Assembly (NCBI GenBank): GCA_047630275.1
Contig: JBLHVN010000001.1
Coordinates: 1,488,001-1,552,000 of the forward strand
Reading direction: 5' to 3'
DNA length: 64,000 nt
From: GCA-2720865 sp047630275
GTDB lineage: Bacteria; Bdellovibrionota; Bacteriovoracia; Bacteriovoracales; Bacteriovoracaceae
Shown here: one piece after another, positions 17,188 through 26,397 of the stretch
How positions within the stretch are numbered: position 1 is the stretch's first letter
Layout of the letters: each line of letters begins with the position of its first letter
The notes under the pieces: generated by a model
The model's input: only the letters and a program-made list of their open reading frames with translations
What the model was told of the DNA's origin: nothing
The model's database searches: none
Made by a program: the position numbers and the translations under genes

Positions 17188-18077
17188 AATTTAATTCCGA
17201 TAGAAAACTTAGAGTTTAAAACAGTAGTGGTTTGCTCAATTCCATCAGCAAAGCTTTCAGAAATTCCAACCGATTCAATAGCCCCTTCAAGAAGAACCCA
17301 TTTACTATTACTAATATACTTTGAAAATCCAAAGCGTAGGGTTGGGAGGACAAAGGCCGTTCCGGTACTTACAGTTTCATCGACAGTCGTAGAAGAGAGA
17401 CCATAACCAAGACCCGCTCCTACGTAGAAATAATTCTTAGTTGAATCATCTTCATTGAATTTATACGTCAACTCGCCAATACCAAGAAGCCTCGTTGAAG
17501 GCACATCTAAAACAGGCTCAGAGATCTTTTGAACTTCTGAATCACGCCTAATCCCGAGGCCTAATTCCCAACTGCGGTCAAAGTTTAAAACATAGAGGGC
17601 TTCGATTTGATAGCCTGATCTCGTTGAAGATGTTTCTGCTTCTGTTGAAGAAACCGTATCGCTAAGGGCATAACTGAGGTTCCCCCTCGCGATCCAAAAA
17701 GACTTACTTTTAAACTGAAGGCCTTTTTCTGCAAACTTCTCTAGCCTTGGTAACTCTAAGATTAAGTTTTCAATGGAGTTAGTAAAGGTGACGTATTCTC
17801 CTTTTTCAAAAGCTACGCCTCCTCGCTTATCATTAACTTCCCAAATGGACATGGTCCTGTTGACATCTGTTGCCGTGGCCACAACTCCTGCATTTCTAAT
17901 GGTGAAGAGGGATTCTTGACCGATGGCTATTCCATCTAAGAACCCCTTTCTAATAACAAAGGTCTTTTTAGAAGTTGAAACAGTTTGAATGATAACTAGT
18001 TTATCCGCAGCCTGGGCCGCATTGGTTAAGGCGAAGATGATAAATAGGATAAAATAGACAATTTTCTCTCTCACCAT
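17184..18077 (-). CDS. Exported, probable outer-membrane beta-barrel protein
   Basis: A 297-residue protein with a signal peptide (about residues 1-23, ending AQA). Residues 25-110 form a small soluble domain. From about 120 on, alternating polar and non-polar residues with aromatic ends suggest beta strands, for example YQIEALYVLNF and YFYVGAGLGYGL. The protein ends in KFSIGIKF, a C-terminal strand ending in Phe as typical of BamA-folded barrels. It is probably a small porin-like protein. It converges on the oxygenase gene. Confidence 0.7.
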   Translation of the reverse strand: MVREKIVYFILFIIFALTNAAQAADKLVIIQTVSTSKKTFVIRKGFLDGIAIGQESLFTIRNAGVVATATDVNRTMSIWEVNDKRGGVAFEKGEYVTFTNSIENLILELPRLEKFAEKGLQFKSKSFWIARGNLSYALSDTVSSTEAETSSTRSGYQIEALYVLNFDRSWELGLGIRRDSEVQKISEPVLDVPSTRLLGIGELTYKFNEDDSTKNYFYVGAGLGYGLSSTTVDETVSTGTAFVLPTLRFGFSKYISNSKWVLLEGAIESVGISESFADGIEQTTTVLNSKFSIGIKF

Positions 18078-18164
18078 AATATTATAGCAAAGCTTTTCCC
18101 TAAATTTTTAAAGGGTTAAGGCTTTCCCCTTAGGCCATGGGCCCTTATCTCCGATAAAAACACT

Positions 18165-18863
18165 ATGAAAAAGCGAATTGCCATTGCAGTGGGAGGTTTG
18201 GGGATTTTAACCTCAGTATGGATCCTCTCGTGGAGTCGGTATCAAGATGATATTAGCTCACCGTCTGTTAAAGAAGAGGAAGAAAAGAAGAGTGAGAAGA
18301 TCACTCCAAGGCGATACCGCTCTAAGAGGGTTCCTGCCACTAAGATAAAAGTTAATAAGGCCTTTAAGAAGATTCATTTTGAATCACCTTTAGTCATGAA
18401 AGATTTAAAACCAAAGGCTAAAGCGGGTGTCATCATTCATCCAACGGAGAACATCACCTCTGGTAATTTCACCTATGGAGTGGCCAGTAATATAAAAGTT
18501 GTTCCCATCTCAGAAGGGCATCTTTTTGATGATTCACAGATTGTTGATAAGAAGTTTGGAAAATTATTCGTTAAGGAACAGAGGGAAAAAGGGGACGCCC
18601 TTATTTTACATAATTCAAAGACAAGACAACTTGCCATCATGACCGGCGTCTTTAAAATTAAGCTTCATGACTTTGATAACTGGAGCAGCCTTCAATCTGA
18701 ATATAACCTAATTCTAGAAGGGAACTTTCCGGGTATTAGGCTAAGCCTCCTTAAAACAGAGGATACCTCAAAGGCCCCTATGCTATTAGAGCAGCTTAAA
18801 GAGGACCCTAGGATAGAAAGAGTAGAGCTTGAAATCCTAGAGAATCCACCCGTGATAAAATAA
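18165..18863 (+). CDS. Membrane-anchored protein resembling a subtilase propeptide
   Basis: A 232-residue protein with an N-terminal membrane segment (about residues 5-25) and a charged linker rich in Lys and Arg. Its C-terminal region ends LEQLKEDPRIERVELEILEN, which resembles the last helix and strand of an inhibitor-I9-type subtilase propeptide (the usual pattern is LxxxPxVxxVExd). The next gene on the same strand, 93 bp away, encodes a subtilase that has no such propeptide. I infer that this protein may be a trans-acting intramolecular-chaperone-type inhibitor. The likeness is short and unverified; otherwise this is a hypothetical protein. Confidence 0.55.
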   Translation: MKKRIAIAVGGLGILTSVWILSWSRYQDDISSPSVKEEEEKKSEKITPRRYRSKRVPATKIKVNKAFKKIHFESPLVMKDLKPKAKAGVIIHPTENITSGNFTYGVASNIKVVPISEGHLFDDSQIVDKKFGKLFVKEQREKGDALILHNSKTRQLAIMTGVFKIKLHDFDNWSSLQSEYNLILEGNFPGIRLSLLKTEDTSKAPMLLEQLKEDPRIERVELEILENPPVIK

Positions 18864-18956
18864 TCATCATTTCTTAATCACTTTTCAGCTATTTAGATTA
18901 ATTGACTCAAGTAATTCCCATAATCTCCGTTAAGGAGAGTGTAAAGGTCAGTTATA

Positions 18957-21041
18957 ATGAAGATGATGCTAGGATTAAATCTATTTAAGATAACGATAAT
19001 GTTAAGCCTCTTAACAATGATCTCTTGCGTTCCAACCCCCGGAGAAAAGACAAATTCTGGAAAACAAAAAGCTGGGGCAACTGTAACTTATGTCCCAAAC
19101 TCGACCCCTTTTATAAGCGGTACTCCTACCGTGATTGCAAGGCAGGATGAGTACTACTCTTGGTCTCCAACAGTTCTTACTACGGGGCTTACTTTTTCAG
19201 CGGTCAACTTACCTAGCTGGTTAAGTGTGAACCCTTCTACTGGAACCCTCAGTGGTATCGCTCGCAATAGTGAGAATATCAATAATCTTTATATAAGGGC
19301 CACGCGGGATAATAAATACACTCAGCTAGGCCCTTTTTCTCTTCAAGTTTATGGTGATCCTTTAAAGGAACATGCATGGCATTTGAGAAACGATGGGCAG
19401 AAGAATTTTTCAATCACTGGGGGAACAGCTGGGATTGATATCAATATAGAAACTTCAGTTTTAAATGGTGATCTTGGTAATGGCGTTAGTATTGCCGTCA
19501 GTGATAGCGGACTTGATATTGATCACCCTGATCTTTTTGCTAACGTTCTAACCCCTCGCTCTAAAGACTACACCTTAGCAGCTCCTTATTATGGAGACCC
19601 TGGTGTTGCTGATGGGGGAGATCATGGGACTTCTGTGGCTGGTCTTATCGCTGCGACAGGATGGAATGGAATTGGCTCAAGAGGAGTGGCGGCGGAGGCT
19701 AAAGTGGCTGGGCTTAATTATCTTTCTGAAGATGTAACTCAATCAACGGCAATTGAACTTGATCAGGCCTCTGATGACTTTGATATTTATAATTATAGTT
19801 ATGGGGCTGACTTTATGCCTATGAAGTTATCCACTGATTCAACTTATGTTGATCAGTTAAAATACGGAGTTGATTCTCAAAGAGGAGCCAAGGGAAGTCT
19901 TTATATAAAAAGTGCAGGGAACTCTTTTCAAGAGTGTGACTTCTCTTATAGTTTTACTTTTGCAGGTTTATTTTGTTTTTCTCATAACTCAAACCTTGGA
20001 ACAGGAGGAGAAGTCCCTTGGATCCTGACGGTTGGGGCAACTAATGCTCTTGGAATAAAATCATCTTACTCCTCTCATGGAAGTAACCTTTGGGTATCGG
20101 CCCCTGGTGGAGAATATGGCACAGAGACTCCTGCTATGATGACCACTGATGTAGCTGGTTGTGGTGAAGGTTATTCACGATTTGGTCTCCCTGGGGTTCC
20201 TTTTATTTCAGGAGGAGATGGAAATACCAATTGTGATTATACTCATCAATTTAATGGAACCTCTTCCGCGGCCCCTGTGGCCAGTGGGGTTGTGGCCTTA
20301 ATGTTAAGTGCTAATCCAAGTTTAACTTGGAGGGATATCAAGCATATCTTGGCCAGCACTTCTTCAAAGATAGACGCTCTTTCAAGTACGACGGTTGTTG
20401 ATTCAAGCTTTGATTTTGACAATGGGCCATATGCAACCATTACAAATTCGTCAATGAACGGTCATGTTTATTCTCAAGGGTGGGTAACAAATGGAGCGGG
20501 GTATAGCTTTCATAATTATTATGGCTTTGGCCAAGTCGATGCCGACGCTGCCGTTTCAATGGCAAAGCTTTATAGCGCCAATGCCTGGGGCCCGCTTCAA
20601 CAAACAGATGCTACTTTAACAAGCTCAACCACGGCCGTAGGATCAATCATTCCTGACAACGATAAAGTCGGTTTAAGCCATTCGATTAATATTGCTTCAT
20701 CATATACAGTTGAAGCAGTTCAGATTAAATTGAATATTACTCACCCTAGACCAGGGGATTTAGGAATTGAATTAACTTCACCTTCAGGAACTAAAAGCAT
20801 TATTATGAACGTAAACAATTCGCTTCTCATCGGTCTTGATGGAGCAACTCCCGATTGGATTGATGATTATACAGACTCAGTCTTTCTCTCTAATGCTTTT
20901 TATGGGGAAAACTCTAATGGAAATTGGACCCTTAAAGTTATCGATGGTCTTGGAAGTAATACCGGGGATACGGATCTAGATTCTGCTCCCGTTCAAGTGG
21001 GAACCTTAGTTAATTGGTCAATTAACGTAATTGGCAGATAA
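18957..21041 (+). CDS. S8 family subtilase with P-domain, probable lipoprotein
   Basis: A 694-residue exported protease. The N-terminus (LLTMISC near residue 24) is a near-match to a lipobox, so it is probably membrane-anchored. Residues 45-130 form a putative Ig-like domain (PSWLSVNPSTGTLSG). The catalytic triad is D183 (VSDSG), H223 (GDHGT) and S436 (GTSSAAP), with the oxyanion Asn in KSAGNS. Residues 560-694 match a proprotein-convertase P-domain (THPRPGDLGIELTSPSGT, NGNWTLKV). It lacks an I9 propeptide, unlike most relatives; the preceding gene may supply one. It probably degrades proteins at the cell surface, which would suit a predator. Confidence 0.92.
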   Translation: MKMMLGLNLFKITIMLSLLTMISCVPTPGEKTNSGKQKAGATVTYVPNSTPFISGTPTVIARQDEYYSWSPTVLTTGLTFSAVNLPSWLSVNPSTGTLSGIARNSENINNLYIRATRDNKYTQLGPFSLQVYGDPLKEHAWHLRNDGQKNFSITGGTAGIDINIETSVLNGDLGNGVSIAVSDSGLDIDHPDLFANVLTPRSKDYTLAAPYYGDPGVADGGDHGTSVAGLIAATGWNGIGSRGVAAEAKVAGLNYLSEDVTQSTAIELDQASDDFDIYNYSYGADFMPMKLSTDSTYVDQLKYGVDSQRGAKGSLYIKSAGNSFQECDFSYSFTFAGLFCFSHNSNLGTGGEVPWILTVGATNALGIKSSYSSHGSNLWVSAPGGEYGTETPAMMTTDVAGCGEGYSRFGLPGVPFISGGDGNTNCDYTHQFNGTSSAAPVASGVVALMLSANPSLTWRDIKHILASTSSKIDALSSTTVVDSSFDFDNGPYATITNSSMNGHVYSQGWVTNGAGYSFHNYYGFGQVDADAAVSMAKLYSANAWGPLQQTDATLTSSTTAVGSIIPDNDKVGLSHSINIASSYTVEAVQIKLNITHPRPGDLGIELTSPSGTKSIIMNVNNSLLIGLDGATPDWIDDYTDSVFLSNAFYGENSNGNWTLKVIDGLGSNTGDTDLDSAPVQVGTLVNWSINVIGR

Positions 21042-21185
21042 ACGCCATTTCGCCAAAAATAAATGCTAATTACTCAGAACTTAGAATGGCTCTAATATTT
21101 GGCTATTCATAGGTAAGTCTCCGAAATTAATCCAAAAAGTACATATGAAGATTCCTTGACCGCCTTCGGGGGGAAAATATCACTA

Positions 21186-21251
21186 TAGAGGGTTTTATTA
21201 AAGTTCAGCCTCTAAATGGGCGAAAAGGAGATACGAGGGTGTGGGACCCTC
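21186..21251 (+). promoter_or_regulatory. Possible structured leader before the large lipoprotein gene
   Basis: Two hairpins can be drawn between the subtilase stop and the ATG at 21266. TAGAGG (21186-21191) pairs with CCTCTA (21209-21214), and GAGGGT (21235-21240) pairs with ACCCTC (21246-21251) around a GTGGG loop. The second ends 14 bp before the start codon and lies just before the only weak ribosome site (AAAGG, 21257-21261). No uridine run follows either, so neither is a normal terminator. I do not recognise a riboswitch class. Confidence 0.3.
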
Positions 21252-21265
21252 ATATTAAAGGTTAG

Positions 21266-24200
21266 ATGAAGAAAATAGGATACATAACCATATTCATGTT
21301 GGTTTTCTTGGTGGGCTGCCTTGGCGGTGCTTCTAAGAAAACAGAAAAGCCTGACTGCGCGGCTGGACAAACTTTTGATTCTCCTTCGAGATCATGCCAA
21401 GGCGCCATTGTTACTCAACAGGTTCCTACCCCAACTCTTTCTGCTCTTTCTCTTCTTGAGGATTCAGGAAAGACTAATGTTATATTAACTTATACTGATA
21501 TCAATAGTGATCTTGCCTTTACTTGTACCGTTACTTCTCTTGATACAAACCTCTATACAGTTCTCCCACTTTGTAACTGCACAGGTGGTGTTTGTTCAAT
21601 CAACCTAACACCAGACGCTAACTTTAACGGAAGCGCTGATTTCTTTTATTCTGTTCAAGATGACGATGGAACGAGCGCAACTCAGTATGTGGCCGTTACA
21701 GTAGCTTCAATCAATGATAAGCCAACTGTTTCAAACTTTTCTGTTACAGTTAACGAAGACACGGCCATAGCCTCAGTAAATGTGGCCACCGCTGCTTCAG
21801 TTGATGACTCTTTAGGAGGGGCTCCGAGTGAGAATAATACTCCTTTAACTTATTCCGTGATTACTCCACCTTCTAAGCATTTAACTTACTCATTAACTTC
21901 AACAGGTACTCTTGATTATACTCCAGCAACAAACGAAGAGTTTATAACCAGTGATCAAATGGTCATTCGTGTCTCAGATTCTTTAGGTGCCACTGAAGAT
22001 ATTACAGTTACTTTTAATCAAGGAGTCATCTTTGATGATAACCCTATAGCCACAACGACGGCAGGGACTTTCTCTCTTGCCTTAACTGAAGATACAGCCG
22101 CAGTTTTTTCTTCTGCATCTTCCACAAGTCAACTGGCCTTTACTGAACCTGATACAGCTCACTTTGCTTTACCTGATGTTTATAATTGTGTGGTTAACCC
22201 TGATTCTGTAACAGGAGGGGATTTCTTTCAAACCAGTGCATGTACTTGTGAAGTCAATACTGTAACTGGGGCAGGTACCTGTACGGTCTCAGTCCTTCCA
22301 AAGCAAAACACTGACAGCTCCGCTAATTCAAGTGCGGGACCATTAGTGGCCTACTATGTAAATGATGCCACTGAAGTTGTGACTTCAAATCAACAAACCT
22401 TTAATGTTCCTATTACTGATGTTAATGATCCTCCTGTAGCCTATTCGGCTTTAGGTGTGACTTTTGCTGAAGCTGCAGGAGCTACTCATGTGGCTGGGGC
22501 CCAGGCCCTTACTATTGCCGATGCATGGGATGAGATTCCTGCCTCTGTAACTTATGCTATCGTAACACCACCAAGCGCTGGTACCTTAGCTTCTTGTATG
22601 GACGCAGGGTCAAGTTTTACTAAAACCGGTTGTACTTATACTCCTACTAGTGGGAACCTACAAAATACGGGGACTCCATCAGCGGCAACGTGGACATTAG
22701 CTGGGGAGATCGCCTTTGCTTCATTAGTTCCAGGGACTTCATCAAATTCAACGACTATAACGATAGCCGCAGGTTTTAATATTGGGAATGATCCACAGAT
22801 CATAGTTGATCCTGCCACCGACGCTATTACAATCTATGTAGATCAAGCGGGGACGACAGCAGCCACTGATATTACAACGGCCTTAGCTGCCCATAGCATC
22901 GCTTCAAACTTAATTTCAGTTACGGCAACTCCTGGGAATGTTTCAACTATAGGGCTTATTCCTAGAGTGGATGGAACTGGAGGCTATGCCGATTCATTTA
23001 CCTATACGGCAACAGATGGTTCAGGAACTTCTCAAACGAGAACAGTTTATATAAGCATTACTGCGACAAACGATAATCCGGTAATTTGTAATTATAGTAA
23101 CTATAATGATCTAAACGCTTGTGGTGGTCTTGGTTGTGTCGCTGATTCAAACCCAGATGATCTATCAATTTCACCAACTACTCATACAGCTAGTAAACCG
23201 ATTGTTTTCTTTAATAAAGCAGAAGGTGTTTGCTGGAAATCCACTAGTGTCTCTAATTGGGAATTACAAAGTGGCTCTTTTATACAGGATGTTCTTGTTA
23301 ATGAAGGTGAGGGAACCTTTGTCATTAACAATATAGGGATTGATGAAGGTGGTGCAGGCTCTGAAGACTCAGATACTATTGGGGTCACTTCAATTGTTTC
23401 AGACAATCTTATCTTGGTTCCAAATGGAAGTGTTCGTCCTTACTTTAATAATGTTCTTCAAACTGTTGGCGCTATGCCAGGAGTTGCTTTCGGAGGAGCT
23501 ACAAGTGAAGGGGAAGGGATCTTCCGCTTAGACATCACTCCCCAGATTGGTGTTACAGGAACGGCGAATATCACAATTACAACTGAAGACTTATCAGGTG
23601 CCAGTGCTAGTTATCAATTTGCTTTTACAGTAAATGGATTTTCGGCCATTCATAATGGTTGGAAGAATATTACAGCAGAAGGTCCAAAGTTTAATAAATT
23701 TGATCAATTCATTGAAGACTCTGCCGTTACTGGAGATGAGAACTTTGTTTGTTCATTCAATGTTGATAAATGTAATTCAGGGGGAATCTGTAAAGGAACT
23801 TCGACCCCAGATGGTGTGGTTACAGCGGATGCTGCTAATGTTCTTTATTATGATTCTGCTAATAATCAATGCTATAAAGCTGCAGCTGCTGGAACAACTT
23901 GGACGGCCTTGAATACTTACTGCGCTGTCACTCCAAGTTATCTTATCACTGATTGTAATGCCCTTGGTGCAAGCTGTATCGGAACAGCAGATCCAAATGG
24001 AACCTACACAGCAACAGAGAGAAACCAATTCTTTTTTGATGAAACCAATTCCACTTGTTATAGGTCTACGGCCGCTACTAATAGTGACTGGGTTGTTTAT
24101 AATGCAGCTGGAGAGATCACCATAGAGTGGGAGTCCTTTGACCCTATTCCTGCCAGTGAATCAATCTCTGAATACCAAGTCTTTAGAAGATTAGAGAGTG

Positions 24201-26284
24201 ATCAATTCAATTATAATGCTCCTATTAATAGAGAGACTATTTCTTCAGCAACAACGAGCTTTACGGATAATGCCATTAATTCAACTTATCCACCGATTCC
24301 AAATACGGTTTATTACTATGAAGTAAGGCCAATCATTCAAGGAATTTCAACTAATACAGATGAAGTCTTTAAGCTTTTAAGAGTTCTCTCTCCTCCAGAT
24401 AATACGGTCTTCGTGCATAGATGGATGGTAAATAATTCTATGTGTAAGCTTATGAACTCAACTTCAATAGATCCTAATAATAATTATAGATGCTCGTACG
24501 AAGGCCCTGGTGATAGTGGCGGTGTTCCTGGTGGAAACTTTTATGATATCGGGCAAGATTTAATAGTTGATCGTTTTGAAGCTGGTTGTGATTACTCTGG
24601 AGCTCCTACTTGTAGTGGAACAGCTGATGGAAGCTGTATCGGGATCAATGATCCAATTACTGATACTTCAATCTTAGCCACGGCCGTAGGTGATATCTAT
24701 TATTCAAGATCAAACGGTAAGTGTTATTCGGCAACAGGTACAGGGGCAGGAAATTGGGCAGAGGTTAGTGGAGCGACTGCAATAGCTGGTTATATTAAGG
24801 GCCATCTTCCTCCATTAGTGAATATTTCTCAGGCCAATAGTGATACATTTTGTTCAAATCAAACATGGAGTCAAACGGGCTCTATTGGATTTGCGGCTCC
24901 GGCAGCCATTTCAAAGTCACTTCCTTCAAGAAAAGAACAAATGGCCTATAGCCTTTGGGATACAGATAATAATACTGATGCCAATCTAACGACAATTGAA
25001 ACTGGGCTTTCTTTAAACAGTTCAGCAAAATGTAATAGCTCTCAGGCCAATGGGTTTGCTGCAACTTACTCAGATGTTGCCGTCCCAGATTCAAATACTT
25101 TTTACTCCCTACCGGGAACGGCAACTTCTAATATTAGAAGTATGATGACAGGTAGTAATCAAACAAATACTTGTAAGTCTCGTTTTGGAGTTCAAGATCA
25201 TGTTGGAAACGTAGCTGAGTGGACGAACGAAAGATTCAATTGCCTTAGTACTTGTCCTTATTCAAGAACGGGTTGTGATACAACTGATAATCAATGTACA
25301 GGGGGAGGAGATCCTTCAGGAACCTTTACTGCGGCTATTGGGACTTATTATTTAGACGGAGCCACTTGTTATGTTAACACTGACGGCCTAACCACATGGT
25401 CTGATGTTACTTTAACAAACGCCGGGGACCGCTTTGGAGCCTCTTTTTGTGAGGCCCAGGTTACTGGGGATACAAGCGCTCTTGGAACAACTGGCACGGA
25501 TATGCGATACGGTGATGGATCTGATCAATGGTTTAAGAAATACTTATTAGACGGAGCTATAGGTCCTTGTGTGGACTCTAACTCAGACGACGCTTGTGAT
25601 GGAGGCATCGATTCTTGGGCCTTAGAAGATGAGAGAAACAGCGCTGGCCGCTTTGTCATACCAATGGGTCTTCCTGTTGTTACTGATTTTAACTCAAACT
25701 TTTCTTCTTCAAACATCCTTGATTTTCTTTTTGAAATCGGGCCAACTTCTGGGATCACTTCAACTCAACTTAGAGATGATATCGTCAACTTTGATACGGC
25801 CACAATTGCTGCCGAGGCCACAGGTTGTGGTGGAATGGCCACTGGCGGATCGTACCTAGATGGAACGGGAGCTGGAGTCTATGCCCTTGAACTTCTTCCT
25901 TGTACGGATTCTGCTAGAAGCTATCTAACCATTGGGGATATCACCATTGTTCAAGTGGGAACAGGCGTAACTCCAAACCTAGAGTTTATAAACGCCGCTG
26001 CCAATACACCTACAGAAGTAGTCTCAGCTAATGCGGTAACAGGGCAGATCCAAGTCACTCTTAGAGATACGGCAGGAAATGTAACTTCTGTCCCTAAAGA
26101 CATTGTAAGCGCCATTAATACGGATGGTGTGGCCTCTACCTTTGCTTTTGCCATTGTTAGTGGAAATGCCAGTACGGTTCAGTCCGCTGCTGGGCAAACA
26201 AACTTTACAGAAACAGACAAGAAAGACGCTATGATCGATGTAGGCTTTAGGTGTATTGCACCCGTCACCGGATACTCAGAATAA
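21266..26284 (+). CDS. Giant multidomain lipoprotein with Ig/cadherin-like repeats and an FGE-like domain
   Basis: A 1672-residue protein with a good lipobox (FLVGC, cysteine near residue 18). Residues 60-600 hold cadherin- or tandem-95-type repeats (VNEDTAIASVNV, NFNGSADFFYSVQDDDG). A fibronectin-III-like domain lies at about 950-1040 (ITIEWESFDP, YYYEVRP). Residues 1090-1545 resemble the formylglycine-generating-enzyme/SUMF1 fold: NISQANSDTFC, LPSRKEQMAYSLW and DHVGNVAEWTNERF. Five copies of a cysteine module (two Cys, PxG, Tyr-Tyr, Cys-Tyr, Trp) sit between these units. It is probably surface exposed and used in contact or adhesion. The FGE-like part is likely a binding domain, since many such folds are not enzymes. 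Confidence 0.85.
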   Translation: MKKIGYITIFMLVFLVGCLGGASKKTEKPDCAAGQTFDSPSRSCQGAIVTQQVPTPTLSALSLLEDSGKTNVILTYTDINSDLAFTCTVTSLDTNLYTVLPLCNCTGGVCSINLTPDANFNGSADFFYSVQDDDGTSATQYVAVTVASINDKPTVSNFSVTVNEDTAIASVNVATAASVDDSLGGAPSENNTPLTYSVITPPSKHLTYSLTSTGTLDYTPATNEEFITSDQMVIRVSDSLGATEDITVTFNQGVIFDDNPIATTTAGTFSLALTEDTAAVFSSASSTSQLAFTEPDTAHFALPDVYNCVVNPDSVTGGDFFQTSACTCEVNTVTGAGTCTVSVLPKQNTDSSANSSAGPLVAYYVNDATEVVTSNQQTFNVPITDVNDPPVAYSALGVTFAEAAGATHVAGAQALTIADAWDEIPASVTYAIVTPPSAGTLASCMDAGSSFTKTGCTYTPTSGNLQNTGTPSAATWTLAGEIAFASLVPGTSSNSTTITIAAGFNIGNDPQIIVDPATDAITIYVDQAGTTAATDITTALAAHSIASNLISVTATPGNVSTIGLIPRVDGTGGYADSFTYTATDGSGTSQTRTVYISITATNDNPVICNYSNYNDLNACGGLGCVADSNPDDLSISPTTHTASKPIVFFNKAEGVCWKSTSVSNWELQSGSFIQDVLVNEGEGTFVINNIGIDEGGAGSEDSDTIGVTSIVSDNLILVPNGSVRPYFNNVLQTVGAMPGVAFGGATSEGEGIFRLDITPQIGVTGTANITITTEDLSGASASYQFAFTVNGFSAIHNGWKNITAEGPKFNKFDQFIEDSAVTGDENFVCSFNVDKCNSGGICKGTSTPDGVVTADAANVLYYDSANNQCYKAAAAGTTWTALNTYCAVTPSYLITDCNALGASCIGTADPNGTYTATERNQFFFDETNSTCYRSTAATNSDWVVYNAAGEITIEWESFDPIPASESISEYQVFRRLESDQFNYNAPINRETISSATTSFTDNAINSTYPPIPNTVYYYEVRPIIQGISTNTDEVFKLLRVLSPPDNTVFVHRWMVNNSMCKLMNSTSIDPNNNYRCSYEGPGDSGGVPGGNFYDIGQDLIVDRFEAGCDYSGAPTCSGTADGSCIGINDPITDTSILATAVGDIYYSRSNGKCYSATGTGAGNWAEVSGATAIAGYIKGHLPPLVNISQANSDTFCSNQTWSQTGSIGFAAPAAISKSLPSRKEQMAYSLWDTDNNTDANLTTIETGLSLNSSAKCNSSQANGFAATYSDVAVPDSNTFYSLPGTATSNIRSMMTGSNQTNTCKSRFGVQDHVGNVAEWTNERFNCLSTCPYSRTGCDTTDNQCTGGGDPSGTFTAAIGTYYLDGATCYVNTDGLTTWSDVTLTNAGDRFGASFCEAQVTGDTSALGTTGTDMRYGDGSDQWFKKYLLDGAIGPCVDSNSDDACDGGIDSWALEDERNSAGRFVIPMGLPVVTDFNSNFSSSNILDFLFEIGPTSGITSTQLRDDIVNFDTATIAAEATGCGGMATGGSYLDGTGAGVYALELLPCTDSARSYLTIGDITIVQVGTGVTPNLEFINAAANTPTEVVSANAVTGQIQVTLRDTAGNVTSVPKDIVSAINTDGVASTFAFAIVSGNASTVQSAAGQTNFTETDKKDAMIDVGFRCIAPVTGYSE

Positions 26285-26397
26285 CGCAATGTTTCTCTAA
26301 TCTAAGGTCTTGATTCCTTTACATTCATAAAAAGTAAACTTTTTAAGAGAGCTGGCTCTTGCTACTATTTTCTTATCCAAGTTTAAAGGAATAAACC

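Noticed and set aside
18902..18924. TTGACT and CATAAT as a promoter before the subtilase gene
   Set aside because: The spacing is only 11 bp, too short for a sigma-70 promoter.
21150..21265. c-di-GMP (GEMM) riboswitch before the lipoprotein gene
   Set aside because: The conserved GEMM core bases and tetraloop-receptor pattern are not found; only simple hairpins are seen.
23121..23912. Several open plus-strand frames of 60-90 codons within the large lipoprotein gene
   Set aside because: They lie in the alternative frame of a clearly coding lipoprotein with intact domains and show low-complexity Leu-rich translation.
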